64,000 nt of DNA from Sphingobacterium faecale (GTDB taxonomy: Bacteria; Bacteroidota; Bacteroidia; Sphingobacteriales; Sphingobacteriaceae). Below, piece after piece: positions 45,573 through 54,060 of this stretch; positions within the stretch are counted from its first letter, which is position 1, and each line of letters opens with the position of its first letter. The notes beneath the pieces are model-generated. The model did not search any database, was not told where the DNA came from, and worked only from the letters and a program-made list of their open reading frames with translations. Made by a program: the position numbers and the translations under genes. The stretch covers positions 105,439 through 169,438 of the forward strand of contig NZ_JAERTY010000012.1 in assembly GCF_016746095.1 (NCBI RefSeq). Direction: 5' to 3'.

Positions 45573-45722
45573 TATCAAGTGTATGTAATTGAGCATTCAT
45601 GTGGCTTATCTGATCGGACAATATTTAAGGAAGTATTCGACCATCCTAATTGTAAGTCTATCAAGATTTTCCATTATCAACGGCCCGACGGATCTACAGA
45701 TTTTCATGAAAAAGTGGTTGTC
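45573..45722 (+). pseudogene. Detached AbiH 3' fragment
   Basis: About 150 bases matching 36637-36784 with roughly one difference per ten bases; encodes IEHSCGLSDRTIFKEVFDHP and DGSTDFHEKVV in one frame. It lies just after the type I operon, and the AbiH gene lies just before it, so the operon is bounded on both sides by AbiH 3' sequence. Confidence 0.8.
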
Positions 45723-45733
45723 TGAGGTAGGAT

Positions 45734-46894
45734 CTAAAAAACCTTTTTCAGTTTATTGTAGTTTTCTAAAGTAAAGTTTACTATTTCTGAAACGACTATC
45801 TCTCTATCCGCCCCCTTAATCATACGAAAGGTACCTTCTTTGCTAAAGTCATTTAATTTCAGATCTACACCTTTGATGTTATCCCATTGCATAGTACTCA
45901 GATTACCTAGAGTAAAGCCTTTGGAATCACTTACGATCTGCATCGAGTTACCGTTTAGAACAAAAGTCAGAATCAGCATATGCGTCGATTTACCCTTACT
46001 ATGCGCTACTTTCGTAACACTTTCTGGATCAGGTCTAGATACTACATTACAGTTTTCCTGTTGCTCCAAAGCATAGGCCAATTCGTTAAAAAAGTCATCT
46101 ATCGTATGCCACTTTACATGATTGAATATCGTAGCCATATCTCTAGTGAAAAACTTATCACTATTTTCTAGGTCCCAAGCAATATCGATATTATCCGAAA
46201 TTATAGCTTGATTCTTTAAAACCTGAGGAACCTCGCTCGTCAGTTTTATCACCAGTTGTCTATATTGCCGGATGTCAGCACTCAGTTTTGGAGACGTATT
46301 ATCGATCAATGCAGCACACTGCTCCAACCATTTGTTGATATGGTCGATGTAGGAGATTATCTTTGGTTCAATTGGCAACATGCCGATGCTTTCCTTCGTA
46401 GGCTGGTGTCCAGCCAATGTAAGGTACGCTACCTGTCTCACATTTCTTTTTAAGTCCGTGTCATCACCTTTTTTATTTATGCCGTTAGATACCGTATTGT
46501 AATATCTTTCTAGCTAACCTTTATAACCGACCTTAATGTCAGATGCACCATCACCAACTTCATCAACCGTGTCCTTATGGTTACTATCTCCCGCATAAAT
46601 TTTATTTTCAATGATAACAGCATCACTGTCATTATGGATAAGAATATCGATAAACTGAAATTCTTTCTTTACTTCATAGTTGGTATAGTCAAAGTATATA
46701 TTTAAAACCTGTTCTAAGAATAATTTGAAAAACATGTCACCTATATTGTGAGACTCCTTCGGGTCTAGCAAAAACGCAAGAAATCTAGAATGTAGACGTG
46801 TTTCATCATCTTCTCTATGTAGAACAGAAAAAATATTGTATTCCTTTGTTTGCTTTATCAGTTGGTGTTCAAAATAGGATTTAAGATCATTCAT
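45734..46894 (-). pseudogene. PD-(D/E)XK nuclease (PDDEXK_20-like) interrupted by one in-frame TAG
   Basis: A continuous 387-codon frame except for TAG at 46514-46516. The N-terminal part (126 aa) has VLHREDDETRLHSRFLAFLL and the nuclease core FIDILIHNDSD/AVIIENKIYAGD; after the TAG the same frame continues LERYYNTVSNG, then RQVAYLTLAGHQPTKES, exactly as in intact family members where this point reads Q-L-E-R-Y-Y. A CAG-to-TAG change explains it. The protein would have been about 386 aa. An upstream-only peptide could still be made. It is likely a defence nuclease that has been switched off. Confidence 0.85.
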
Positions 46895-46984
46895 CGGCTA
46901 TAAGTTTTAATTTTTATTTGATTGGGAGCAAAGATAGTATAGTTATTTGTACTAGCATGAGTCTTGTATTTTTATACAATATTA

Positions 46985-47015
46985 TTTGATTCATTATTAG
47001 ATTTCAGGTATCTTG
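46985..47015 (+). promoter_or_regulatory. Promoter copy C of the recurring element (KAP operon)
   Basis: TTTG 46985-46988, 20 bases, TATCTTG 47009-47015; the ATG follows 18 bases later at 47034. Sequence around it (CTTGTATTTTTATACAATAT) matches copy B at 35549. Confidence 0.65.
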
Positions 47016-47033
47016 TAGGAGACTTAAATACAT

Positions 47034-48590
47034 ATGACACCGGGACAGACAGAACCATTTGTTATTAACCAAGATTCTTTGGAGCAGCAGTTCAAAGATC
47101 ACCTTGCAGATACCGACAATCACCGCATCTTATTCTCTGGGCCATTTGGGCAGGGCAAGACTACATTCCTTAATAAAGTATTCGAAGATGAGCAAGCGGA
47201 ATATCACACCATAAAACTTTACCCCGTCAATTATTCTGTATCGTCCAATGAGGACGTCTTCCAACTGATCAAGTTTGATATATTGACACAGCTCATTGGT
47301 AAGTATGGCAACCAGCTAGATCTTCAACAAGAAGACTTCAGTAAGCTGCTCACAGCACAGGTATTTGTACGAGACAGTATGTCTTTGACACCGTGGATAG
47401 AAGCCATACTTTCGTGCTTTGGTAATATAGGCAAGTCTTCATCTAACTTTTTCAAGGCCTTTACAGATACTGTAAAGGATTTCAACGCATTCCATAAGGC
47501 AATACAACCCAACGAAACTAAAGACATCGAGACCTTTGTAGGAGCTTTAATCAATAAAGAGAGAAGTGCCATTGAAATGGACAGTATATCTGAGAAGGTC
47601 AAAGAGCTGATAATACGTTTGCAAGCAAAGACAGAGCATAAAGTAGTATTAGTTATAGATGATCTAGACCGTCTGGATCCAGAACACATCTTCCGTCTTT
47701 TCAATGTCTTCTCTACACATTTTGAATATCGGGGAGAAAGTCTAGACGGCAATGGCTGTAATAAGTTTGGCTTTGACAAGATTATCTTCGTCTGCGATAT
47801 TGAGAATATCCGACGCATCTATAGGCACAAATATGGTGCAGGTGTAGATTTCAAAGGGTATTTGGATAAGTTTTACTCCCATGCGCCTTTTGATTTCGAT
47901 AATAGACACTTTGTATGTGGTGTTGTATATCACTTGCTTAGAGAGTTGAAAGCAAATGAGAAAAGTCGAAGTAATACCCGTTTTATATATCTTACACAGG
48001 AGTCTTCAAGATATAATATGTTTGTTTCTACAATAGAATGGTTACTTAATAATTTGATTAATGCAAGATTGCTTAATCTACGGTCGTTGCTTCAAGTTAC
48101 AGATGTAAGATTAAAAGATATTCCAATTACAATAAATCCTAATAGCTTAGATAGCAGTTCGTATCCTTTGATAATTTTATTTCAGTTATTATTAGCTTAC
48201 TATCCAACGATTGACATTATAAAAGAAAAATTAGATTCTTTAGCACAAGATTTCTATAAGGATAAGAATAGTTACAACTCAGAAAAGAATGTCGATAATT
48301 CATCCGTCCATAGTGCTGTTTTAGGCTATGCAATTCCTTTTATAACAGATCCTAAAAAAATGATTACTTATCGATTAGAAGATAAAGATAAGACTGTTAT
48401 TTATAGCAAAGAACTAACGTGTTATATTCACTTTAAGGCAGAAGCCAATTTTGAATTGCGAACTTCAGAGTTTTATTTCTTGAAATCTACTAGTGAAGAA
48501 GACCTTGAGAGCGAAAATTTTGAATTAAATGTGTTTGAAGTATTGTCTGTTGCATTATCTAGTGCAAAGAAAATAGGTGTTTTAGAATAA
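47034..48590 (+). CDS. KAP-family P-loop NTPase
   Basis: 518 aa. Walker A GPFGQGKTT (36-44), Walker B LVIDDLDR with Asp209-Asp210 and sensor-like LDPEHIFRLFNVFSTHF. The text FDNRHFVCGVVYHLLREL and the insertion pattern fit the KAP family, which couples NTP hydrolysis to membrane-associated or phage-response processes; no transmembrane helices are seen, so this member is soluble. First gene of a three-gene run: the kinase follows 3 bases after its stop. The KAP head is duplicated at 35634. Probably the sensor or motor of the system. Confidence 0.85.
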   Translation: MTPGQTEPFVINQDSLEQQFKDHLADTDNHRILFSGPFGQGKTTFLNKVFEDEQAEYHTIKLYPVNYSVSSNEDVFQLIKFDILTQLIGKYGNQLDLQQEDFSKLLTAQVFVRDSMSLTPWIEAILSCFGNIGKSSSNFFKAFTDTVKDFNAFHKAIQPNETKDIETFVGALINKERSAIEMDSISEKVKELIIRLQAKTEHKVVLVIDDLDRLDPEHIFRLFNVFSTHFEYRGESLDGNGCNKFGFDKIIFVCDIENIRRIYRHKYGAGVDFKGYLDKFYSHAPFDFDNRHFVCGVVYHLLRELKANEKSRSNTRFIYLTQESSRYNMFVSTIEWLLNNLINARLLNLRSLLQVTDVRLKDIPITINPNSLDSSSYPLIILFQLLLAYYPTIDIIKEKLDSLAQDFYKDKNSYNSEKNVDNSSVHSAVLGYAIPFITDPKKMITYRLEDKDKTVIYSKELTCYIHFKAEANFELRTSEFYFLKSTSEEDLESENFELNVFEVLSVALSSAKKIGVLE

Positions 48591-48593
48591 GCT

Positions 48594-50393
48594 ATGTTCA
48601 AAAAGGACCAAATAATCGAAGTAGAAGGTGCCGAGTATAAACTTGATAAGAAAAAGGGAGAAGGAGGGGCAGGTACAGTATGGACGGCGGAATCTGGTGG
48701 ACAACAGTTTGCGATTAAATATATCAAATCAGAAAGTTTACTAAATGATAAGTCTGGTAATAAAATTGCCCGTTTTAAAGCTGAAATTTCTTTTAGTAAA
48801 CACGCAACCCACCGTAATATTGTGAAGGTAATTGCTGAAGGTAATCATCAAGGAACTCCGTTTTACGTAATGCCATTCTATTCCAGGACTTTGCGACAGG
48901 TTATCGATGAAGAGGAAAAAGCAGATATGCTTATCAAGTATATATTGAAAATATGTGCTGCTTTAAAATACATTCATAGAAAAGGAATCAGGCATCGTGA
49001 CATCAAACCAGAGAATATACTCATAGACGGTAATAATCTAGTGCTTGCAGATTTCGGTATTGCCCATTTCAAGGAATATGGGTTAACCAAAAAGAGCGAT
49101 TGGCTTGCCAATAGGAATTACATGGCACCTGAGCAAAAGACAAAAAATAATGTACACAACGTACATGAGGCAGCTGATGTTTATGCATTAGGACTGATTG
49201 TAAATGAGTGTTTTACGAAACAAAATCCAGCGGGCTCCCAATTTAAAAAAATAGCAGACAGCTATCCTTTGTTTTATGAATTAGATAATCTGGTCGAAAA
49301 TATGACTAGAAATGCGGCTGCTGATCGAATAGCTATTGATAGTGTGATAGCGCAAATAAAGTTTATTCATCAACAGCTGAAGAAGAATCTTGAAGATATC
49401 AGGTGTGATCTTGAGATAGAATCTCCTCCTCTAGAATTAAAGAGTTCAATAATACGAAAAATTTACAGGCGAGCGAGTGAAGACATTTTGTTTGGTAAGT
49501 ATCTATTCGAGACGCATTCTAGAAGTGAACTTAATAGATATAATCGTAATTGGCATATGAAAGTTGGATACAGGGTAGACTATTTTCTTTACAACCTTTA
49601 TATCCAAGAACGTTTGCTACAAATATGTAAAGCTAAGTTTGAATATGAAAGCAATATTTATAGAAAAGATAATTGGCACCAAACATTAGATTTAATCAAT
49701 AATGATAAGCACACGTCTCTTTATCTCCAGTTGAGTGTTTTTTTAGAAAAATACGATTTAAAGCACAATGGCTATCCTTTATTGGATCTGTCGGGTCAAA
49801 TTCTGAAGTATTTTTCTTCTTGTGCAGATTATCACTGCGTGGAAATTCTTGAGCGAATGCAAGAAATTGAGGATAGCGCAAAATATAACCTAACCTCTGC
49901 GCCAATTATTTTTATTGTTATTGCATTAAAACAAGGAATTGTTGAAAAAAGGGGAGCTTTATCCGATGGAATCAATGGGTTTGGAGGGCGTTTCGAGTTT
50001 AGGTTTGAGAATCATATTTTGATCGACTGGGACCGAACGCAGGAGTACGAGTATAATGAAGATGAGGAAGAGTTGTTGTATAGCTACAACTTAGAAAAAG
50101 AAGAAGAATTACAACAGATTCTAGCCGCTTTTCGTCGTAAATGGAAAATGACATATTCTAACATTGATGATGATTATTATTCGATAAAGTTTAGTACCAT
50201 TAATCAATTTGAAAGATTTAGCAGCTACGCACTTTCAATAGCAAAACCACATTACATCTTTGAAGGAGACGTTTTAGATATTCTGGAAGAGCCAAATTAT
50301 GTGGGTAATATGGTAGAATTGAAGCTAGGTAAAGTATTTGATATTCCCAATACACTAGCCCAAATTTTAGGATTAAAAGAGGTACATGCATAA
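48594..50393 (+). CDS. Eukaryotic-like Ser/Thr protein kinase with a long C-terminal region
   Basis: 599 aa. Gly-loop GEGGAG (22-27), catalytic Lys42 (FAIKYIK), HRDIKPENIL with Asp136, DFGIAHF with Asp153, and an MAPEQK activation-end. All kinase residues are intact. Residues 280-599 have no recognised domain; they are acidic (EYNEDEEELL) and include a globular end. No transmembrane helix. It starts 3 bases after the KAP stop. Bacterial kinases in defence islands (for example Stk2) act by phosphorylating host targets after phage sensing, so an abortive-infection role is plausible but inferred. Confidence 0.9.
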   Translation: MFKKDQIIEVEGAEYKLDKKKGEGGAGTVWTAESGGQQFAIKYIKSESLLNDKSGNKIARFKAEISFSKHATHRNIVKVIAEGNHQGTPFYVMPFYSRTLRQVIDEEEKADMLIKYILKICAALKYIHRKGIRHRDIKPENILIDGNNLVLADFGIAHFKEYGLTKKSDWLANRNYMAPEQKTKNNVHNVHEAADVYALGLIVNECFTKQNPAGSQFKKIADSYPLFYELDNLVENMTRNAAADRIAIDSVIAQIKFIHQQLKKNLEDIRCDLEIESPPLELKSSIIRKIYRRASEDILFGKYLFETHSRSELNRYNRNWHMKVGYRVDYFLYNLYIQERLLQICKAKFEYESNIYRKDNWHQTLDLINNDKHTSLYLQLSVFLEKYDLKHNGYPLLDLSGQILKYFSSCADYHCVEILERMQEIEDSAKYNLTSAPIIFIVIALKQGIVEKRGALSDGINGFGGRFEFRFENHILIDWDRTQEYEYNEDEEELLYSYNLEKEEELQQILAAFRRKWKMTYSNIDDDYYSIKFSTINQFERFSSYALSIAKPHYIFEGDVLDILEEPNYVGNMVELKLGKVFDIPNTLAQILGLKEVHA

Positions 50394-50427
50394 TTGCATA
50401 TTTATAAAAAGTAAAATTAGTCTTTAA

Positions 50428-51684
50428 ATGTTAAGTCAAGAAGTTATCTATCAATATCTGCATGAGAAAAAATTCGGTGAGATAATCATGATTTTACACA
50501 AACATGGTAATAATTTAGACTCAGATACAACCGTTAATTTTGCGATAAATATATTCGTTGAAGAGTTATTTAAGCATTTTGAAGTCGCAGATCGAATATC
50601 TAAGAAAGAAATATATAACGATTTAGATATATTACTGTTATGTCATACAGAGGAAAAGTATCTTTTGAAAATGGATCAATTAATATCTTTAATTACGATC
50701 TTAGAGAATAGAGCACCTCAAAAAGTGTTATTTAAAGCAGCCACAAGCTATCCTGATGAACCGATTTGTAAAAAGATTATTGAAAAATTCGAAAAGTCAG
50801 AAATAGAGTCAAGAACCAAAATACCCGCTTCATCCCAATATCTTTCTGTACCAGGTACTAATGCAACAGAGCCAGGCAAAAAATTTGCATTAGAAGTTGG
50901 ATCAAGGGACGATAATTATTGGATCAAAGTTTTTTTAAGATCTAACGAACTATTGGATGTTATTGCAAATCATTTAAGGAAAATTGCTTCGGTTCAACAT
51001 GTTAACCTAACTCAGAAAGCTAATGGCCACAATGATCTTACAATCTACGCAAGAAGGCCTTTCACTATTAATGAAGCTCTCGAGGAAGTGGAGTTGACTT
51101 TAGAAAACTACTTTTCTAGAAGCCCGATGGATCCAATTTTTAAAGAAGAGGTAATATCAGGTATAAGTGAGATAGCTTATTTTCAGATTTTGGATTATAT
51201 GCTTCGCCTTGGGGCTGCTTTAGAGGGTTTTAGAGAATTATCAACTAAAATGGATGAAGAGAGGTATCGGGATTACTTCGTGGGATATTTAGATTCTTTA
51301 TCTCTTGATCATACCGTAACAGGTGAAACATTCCGAGGGTTAGGGAAAAGTGATATTTTGGTTAGAAATAAAGCAAAGGAGGTGTTATTAGTTGCTGAAT
51401 GTAAATTATGGAATGGTAAATCATACCTAGATAAGGCAATCACTCAGTTGTTTAGTAGATATATCACATGGAGAGATGGCAAAGCTGCTTTGTTAATTTT
51501 CAATACAAAAGCCACTGGCTTCTCTCAGATTATAGAAATTTCTATAGAAACATTGAAAGCACATGAGCTTTTCGTCAGTTACGAAGGTAAAAGAAGCGAA
51601 ACATCATTTTCATTTGTTTTTAGAAATCATAAAGATCACGACAGATTGATAAAACTTGAGCTACTTCTATTTAACTTCTTGTAA
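50428..51684 (+). CDS. PD-(D/E)XK nuclease-domain protein
   Basis: 418 aa. Helical N-terminal 150 residues, a middle domain with FALEVGSRDDNYWIKVFLRS, and a C-terminal core with Asp309 in GKSDILVRN and E324-C-K326 in VAECKLWNGKSYL, followed by ITQLFSRYITWRDGKAALL, as in PD-(D/E)XK restriction-like folds. It begins 34 bases after the kinase, so the three genes are probably one transcript. The effector of the KAP-kinase module is likely this nuclease, which is inference from gene order. Confidence 0.8.
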   Translation: MLSQEVIYQYLHEKKFGEIIMILHKHGNNLDSDTTVNFAINIFVEELFKHFEVADRISKKEIYNDLDILLLCHTEEKYLLKMDQLISLITILENRAPQKVLFKAATSYPDEPICKKIIEKFEKSEIESRTKIPASSQYLSVPGTNATEPGKKFALEVGSRDDNYWIKVFLRSNELLDVIANHLRKIASVQHVNLTQKANGHNDLTIYARRPFTINEALEEVELTLENYFSRSPMDPIFKEEVISGISEIAYFQILDYMLRLGAALEGFRELSTKMDEERYRDYFVGYLDSLSLDHTVTGETFRGLGKSDILVRNKAKEVLLVAECKLWNGKSYLDKAITQLFSRYITWRDGKAALLIFNTKATGFSQIIEISIETLKAHELFVSYEGKRSETSFSFVFRNHKDHDRLIKLELLLFNFL

Positions 51685-51763
51685 GTAAGAACGGATTTGG
51701 AAGTTAGCTGATTAACTTAACTAATTAAACCATAGTATACTATCATAATAAAGATAAATATTT

Positions 51764-52912
51764 ATGTTTAAAAATTTTGATTTACCAAAGGAGCTCACTG
51801 AATTCTCCGATTCAATAGAAGATGTAAATATTTTGGTTGGGGAAAATGGCAGTGGGAAAAGTATTATGTTGAATGAAGTAGCCCGGTATCACACTAATGC
51901 TGGGCGAAATGTAATCGCTATAGCAAATTCTATTTACGATAAATTCAACGTAAGAAAATCAAATTTTAAAATTTTAAGGGGTGGTTATGGCAAACAACTA
52001 GCTAAGAGGTCTATTATTGATCTTTTAAAAGTTTTTGCTGATGATTATGGAGATAACAAGTATAGTGTGTTAAGAACATTAGATTATATTGGGTTTGATC
52101 AAGTTTTAGGATTAAAAATAAATCCTCGAAAAATTAATCAGCTTAAAAATCATCGAGACTCTAATGATCAAGAGTCTATTAATTCCTTCTTTGCTTATTT
52201 TTATGATATAATGGACTCTAATAAAGTTCATTCCAAGAATGATTTTGTTCCAATAAATCTTGATAGAAATAACTTACAAGGTCAGCTAAGTTGGGATCTC
52301 TTTAGGCTGCTTCGTCATAGTAAACTTAATCAACAAGAAGTTTTAAGAATTTTTGACTTTGCCTTGATGAAAAATAATCAGTTAATTGAATTGTTTGGAG
52401 CGAGTTCAGGAGAACTAACGTTATTAACATCTCTTATTTTTATTAGTGCAAATATAGATAAAGAAACCATTATCCTGATTGATGAGCCTGAGAATAGTTT
52501 ACATCCTAAATGGCAGATAGAGTTTATCAGATTGATTCTAGATCTATTTCATTTATATCAACCTAAAATAATTATTGCTACGCACTCCCCTTTGATAATA
52601 AACGGTGGTAAACTTAACGTTCAAAATATAAATATTTTAAAAGGAGGGCCCAATGGATTCTTTCCTTTGGAACGGAATAAGAAGAATGTTGAAGAGATTT
52701 ATGAAGAGTACTTCAACGTAACGACACCTGAGAATCGATATCTTTCGGATTTTTTGATGAGCAAGTTTAATTTACTTACTGAACGAAAAATGGAACTTTC
52801 CGATTTTGAAAATGTAGTGAACAGGTTTATTGATCAATCATATGATGAAGTGCAACAGAAGGCACTAAGAGGAATAATAAAGCTAGCACATCAAGTCGAA
52901 TCTAACAATTAG
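51764..52912 (+). CDS. Septu-like ATPase (PtuA-type, AAA_15/SMC-like)
   Basis: 382 aa. Walker A GENGSGKS (26-33), an ABC-type signature-like SSGELTLL, Walker B ILIDEPENSLHPKW (Asp240-Glu241) and the H-loop IATHSPLIINGG. This matches the ATPase partner of two-gene Septu systems. The HNH gene follows 5 bases later, the normal Septu order. Septu ATPases bind and control the nuclease and respond to phage or nucleotide depletion. No coiled-coil arm, so RecF/SMC-type repair enzymes fit less well. Confidence 0.85.
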   Translation: MFKNFDLPKELTEFSDSIEDVNILVGENGSGKSIMLNEVARYHTNAGRNVIAIANSIYDKFNVRKSNFKILRGGYGKQLAKRSIIDLLKVFADDYGDNKYSVLRTLDYIGFDQVLGLKINPRKINQLKNHRDSNDQESINSFFAYFYDIMDSNKVHSKNDFVPINLDRNNLQGQLSWDLFRLLRHSKLNQQEVLRIFDFALMKNNQLIELFGASSGELTLLTSLIFISANIDKETIILIDEPENSLHPKWQIEFIRLILDLFHLYQPKIIIATHSPLIINGGKLNVQNINILKGGPNGFFPLERNKKNVEEIYEEYFNVTTPENRYLSDFLMSKFNLLTERKMELSDFENVVNRFIDQSYDEVQQKALRGIIKLAHQVESNN

Positions 52913-52917
52913 AAAAA

Positions 52918-53532
52918 ATGAACTTCACAGAAGAGGATTTACAAAATATAAGAACTGCACAAGATACCGGAGGTGATATTTGGAACAATGAACTGCTAGT
53001 AGATCTTAAAGCTCGGATTAAGCGATTTTACCGGACGAATGGTTCGGAAGTTTGCTGTTATTGCCGCAGGGACTTTCAAGATGAGTTTAATATGGTTATT
53101 GATATTGAGCACATATTGCCTAAATCAAAATATGAAGAGTATATGTTTGAAATGGGGAATCTTAATATTTCATGCAAACGATGTAACATGCCCATAAAAG
53201 GAGAAAAGGATGATTTCGTAGTTGACAAGGCTTTGATAAGAACTGATTATTCAGTACCACAACATTATTATTTTATTCACCCTAATTTTGATACATATAG
53301 TAATAACTTGGATCATTTTCGCTTAGTGGTTAATGAAGCAAAAATTACTAAGTACATTGCAAAAACCAACAAAGGTCGATATACATACGATTATTTTAAA
53401 CTCTCAAAGCTGGAAGTTGATTCATTAAATCAGGCTCAAGGAATACCTTCAAGTGAGAATGACAGTGTCATTTCGGATCAAGCTACCGCTGCAATAAAAG
53501 AAAGCCTCGAGATATTGCTTTCTCAGTTATAG
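52918..53532 (+). CDS. HNH endonuclease, Septu PtuB-type
   Basis: 204 aa. Zinc ligands CxxC at C46/C49 (CCYCRRDF), then MVIDIEHILPKSKYE with His65, an Asn81, and CKRCN with C86/C89. This is the HNH pattern of PtuB (CxxC, H-x-x-PK, NL, CxxCN). It would be a DNA or RNA nuclease restrained by the ATPase upstream. Coupled to it by a 5-base gap; the reverse-strand genes converge on it 27 bases downstream. Confidence 0.88.
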   Translation: MNFTEEDLQNIRTAQDTGGDIWNNELLVDLKARIKRFYRTNGSEVCCYCRRDFQDEFNMVIDIEHILPKSKYEEYMFEMGNLNISCKRCNMPIKGEKDDFVVDKALIRTDYSVPQHYYFIHPNFDTYSNNLDHFRLVVNEAKITKYIAKTNKGRYTYDYFKLSKLEVDSLNQAQGIPSSENDSVISDQATAAIKESLEILLSQL

Positions 53533-53559
53533 AAATTGGAGTTACTTTATTCGTGAACT

Positions 53560-54060
53560 CTATCGTTCCTCATGCTTATCCATTTTCAGCACCAGAAATA
53601 AGGTAAACAGTGTCCTAAATAAGCTGAAAAGGATAAGCAAACCACCGTATACGTTAGCTTGTAAGAGTATTTCAGAATTAACGTTTTCTGCTATTATCCA
53701 TACTAAATATAAACCAACAAAGACAACCGTTAATTCAATAATAGCCCCTTTAAATATTTTTATAACATTTTGATAATGAGCTGTTGAAAATAGTAGTTCT
53801 AAGGGATTCTTAGCGTTTTCTGGATTTTTACATGCAATATTGGACCGGAAAGAGACAATAATTGTCAGTGCGGCTAAAATGAAACCGGCCAAAGAAACGC
53901 TAGTACTAATCAAGTCAGATATAATATCAGCTTGAGCAGAAGGATCAAATTTAAATTGAATGAATGCTGGAATTAACCAATTTCCTGCTATTAAAGTGCA
54001 AATAGCTAGAAAATCACACCTTAAGGGATTTTCTAGATAGTAGTCAATTATCTTTGTCAT
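53560..54060 (-). CDS. Polytopic membrane protein, partner of the 54061 gene
   Basis: 166 aa with at least four hydrophobic stretches (DFLAICTLIAGNWLIPAF; ISTSVSLAGFILAALTIIVS; AIIELTVVFVGLYLVWIIAE; NVYGGLLILFSLFRTLFTLF) and a charged end. Its ATG directly follows the TAG of the upstream gene, with no spacing, so the two are translationally linked. Family not recognised. The pairing of a soluble protein with a four-helix membrane protein resembles KwaA/KwaB of Kiwa only in layout. Confidence 0.7.
   Translation of the reverse strand: MTKIIDYYLENPLRCDFLAICTLIAGNWLIPAFIQFKFDPSAQADIISDLISTSVSLAGFILAALTIIVSFRSNIACKNPENAKNPLELLFSTAHYQNVIKIFKGAIIELTVVFVGLYLVWIIAENVNSEILLQANVYGGLLILFSLFRTLFTLFLVLKMDKHEER

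Noticed and set aside
47034..51684. Naming the trio as BREX, Pgl or DISARM
   Set aside because: No PglX methylase, PglZ phosphatase, DISARM helicase or Lon-like protease lies in the cluster; a kinase alone is not enough.
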